64,000 nucleotides of DNA from Bordetella petrii (GTDB lineage Bacteria > Pseudomonadota > Gammaproteobacteria > Burkholderiales > Burkholderiaceae_B). The DNA lies in the NCBI RefSeq assembly GCF_000067205.1, contig NC_010170.1, positions 4,464,001 through 4,528,000 of the forward strand. Direction: 5' to 3'. Under the pieces are notes generated by a model. It saw only the letters and a program-made list of their open reading frames with translations, did no database searches and was not told where the DNA came from. Of the stretch, positions 63,694-64,000 are shown piece by piece (the first letter of the stretch is position 1; each line of letters begins with the position of its first letter). The position numbers were made by a program, and so were the translations under genes.

Positions 63694-64000
63694 CAGTAAT
63701 CCTCCACGCGCTCGCCTGGCATGGCGTACTGCACGCGCTGGTACAGCTGGAACACGGTCGTATAGCCCGGAATCGGCACTGGGTCGGTGCCCGCCAAATG
63801 CGGATACACGTACATCACGAGATCGGGGTTGGGCAGGCGCTGGAACTGGCGGTAGACCTCGTTGCGCGCCGTGCGCGTGTAGCGCATCTGCTCGGCAGGC
63901 GCGGCCTGCACGTCCATCTCGGCCAGCGGCCTGCGCAGGCTCTGGCGCGCATCGAGCAACTGCCTGCGCGCTACCTGGCCGGCACCACCGCCGCCGTCGC
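63693..64000 (-). CDS. Conjugative transfer lipoprotein, TIGR03751 family, 5' end outside window
   Basis: The visible part (about 102 codons, open to the right edge) reads GGAGQVARRQLLDARQ, then R-R-P-L, TARNEVYRQFQRLPNPDLVM and V-Y-P-H, ending PGYTTVFQLYQRVQYAMPGE. This is the C-terminal part of the short lipoprotein that precedes the VirB4-type gene in this ICE class. The signal peptide and lipobox lie beyond the window. Confidence 0.85.
   Translation of the reverse strand, partial: DGGGGAGQVARRQLLDARQSLRRPLAEMDVQAAPAEQMRYTRTARNEVYRQFQRLPNPDLVMYVYPHLAGTDPVPIPGYTTVFQLYQRVQYAMPGERVEDY

Noticed and set aside
60319..63699. Open frame of 1,126 codons on the plus strand across the VirB4-type gene
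   Set aside because: It is antisense to a gene with clear Walker motifs, has no recognisable domain, and reflects GC-rich third positions.

Overview
The window looks like part of an integrative and conjugative element (ICE) of the PFGI-1/PAGI-2/ICEclc type from a high-GC gamma- or betaproteobacterium. The evidence is ParB, an HicA-like protein, ParA and an AlpA remnant at the left edge (1-2173), and at the right edge (51132-64000) a MOBH relaxase, DUF3742, TraG_N, the PFL_4711/4710/4709-type proteins, a RadC-like protein, a DsbA/DsbC-like protein, a VirB4-type ATPase and a conjugation lipoprotein. No rRNA, tRNA, CRISPR array or integrase was recognised by eye.

Region A (1-2.2 kb) is the maintenance end of the ICE and breaks off inside alpA. 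Region B (2.2-18 kb) is worn cargo. It holds TetR, MarR, AraC and LysR regulators, a polyprenyl synthase, a 3'-truncated MFS transporter facing a truncated TauD-like gene, an ISL3 remnant, GspG and haemagglutinin remnants, two universal stress proteins, and an outer-membrane efflux factor beside a truncated RND pump. A divergent cassette (LysR effector-domain-only protein / XRE regulator / full LysR) occurs twice, at 9.55-11.5 kb and 16.0-18.0 kb, with shared motifs between the divergent genes.

Region C (18.3-28.2 kb) is a five-gene defence operon: WYL regulator, PLD-SNF2 helicase, DUF4391 protein, type III-like DNA methyltransferase and type III-like restriction subunit.

Region D (28.3-51.1 kb) is the most interesting part: about 23 kb of co-directional genes, nearly all joined by short overlaps. 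In order they encode a VWA protein, a WXG100-like protein, a coiled-coil protein ending in a predicted PD-(D/E)xK nuclease domain (split by an IS3-type element), a small acidic protein, another small protein, a soluble FtsK/EccC-like ATPase, a two-part CARF-like protein with a Card1-like nuclease, a second VWA protein, a PP2C phosphatase, a Ser/Thr kinase, an Upf1-like helicase, a winged-helix protein of unknown role, a coiled-coil McrB-like AAA+ ATPase and a large DUF2357-like protein. The VWA-PP2C-kinase set resembles the TerY-P triad known from tellurium-resistance-associated operons. Its combination with WXG100, FtsK and CARF-nuclease parts reads as a composite, phospho-regulated, nucleotide-sensing defence or conflict system.

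Region E (51.1-64 kb) is the conjugation end, on the minus strand, with a plus-strand PrlF-YhaV toxin-antitoxin pair and DUF3742 gene. All functional statements are inferred from motifs read by eye. No database search or structure prediction was run.
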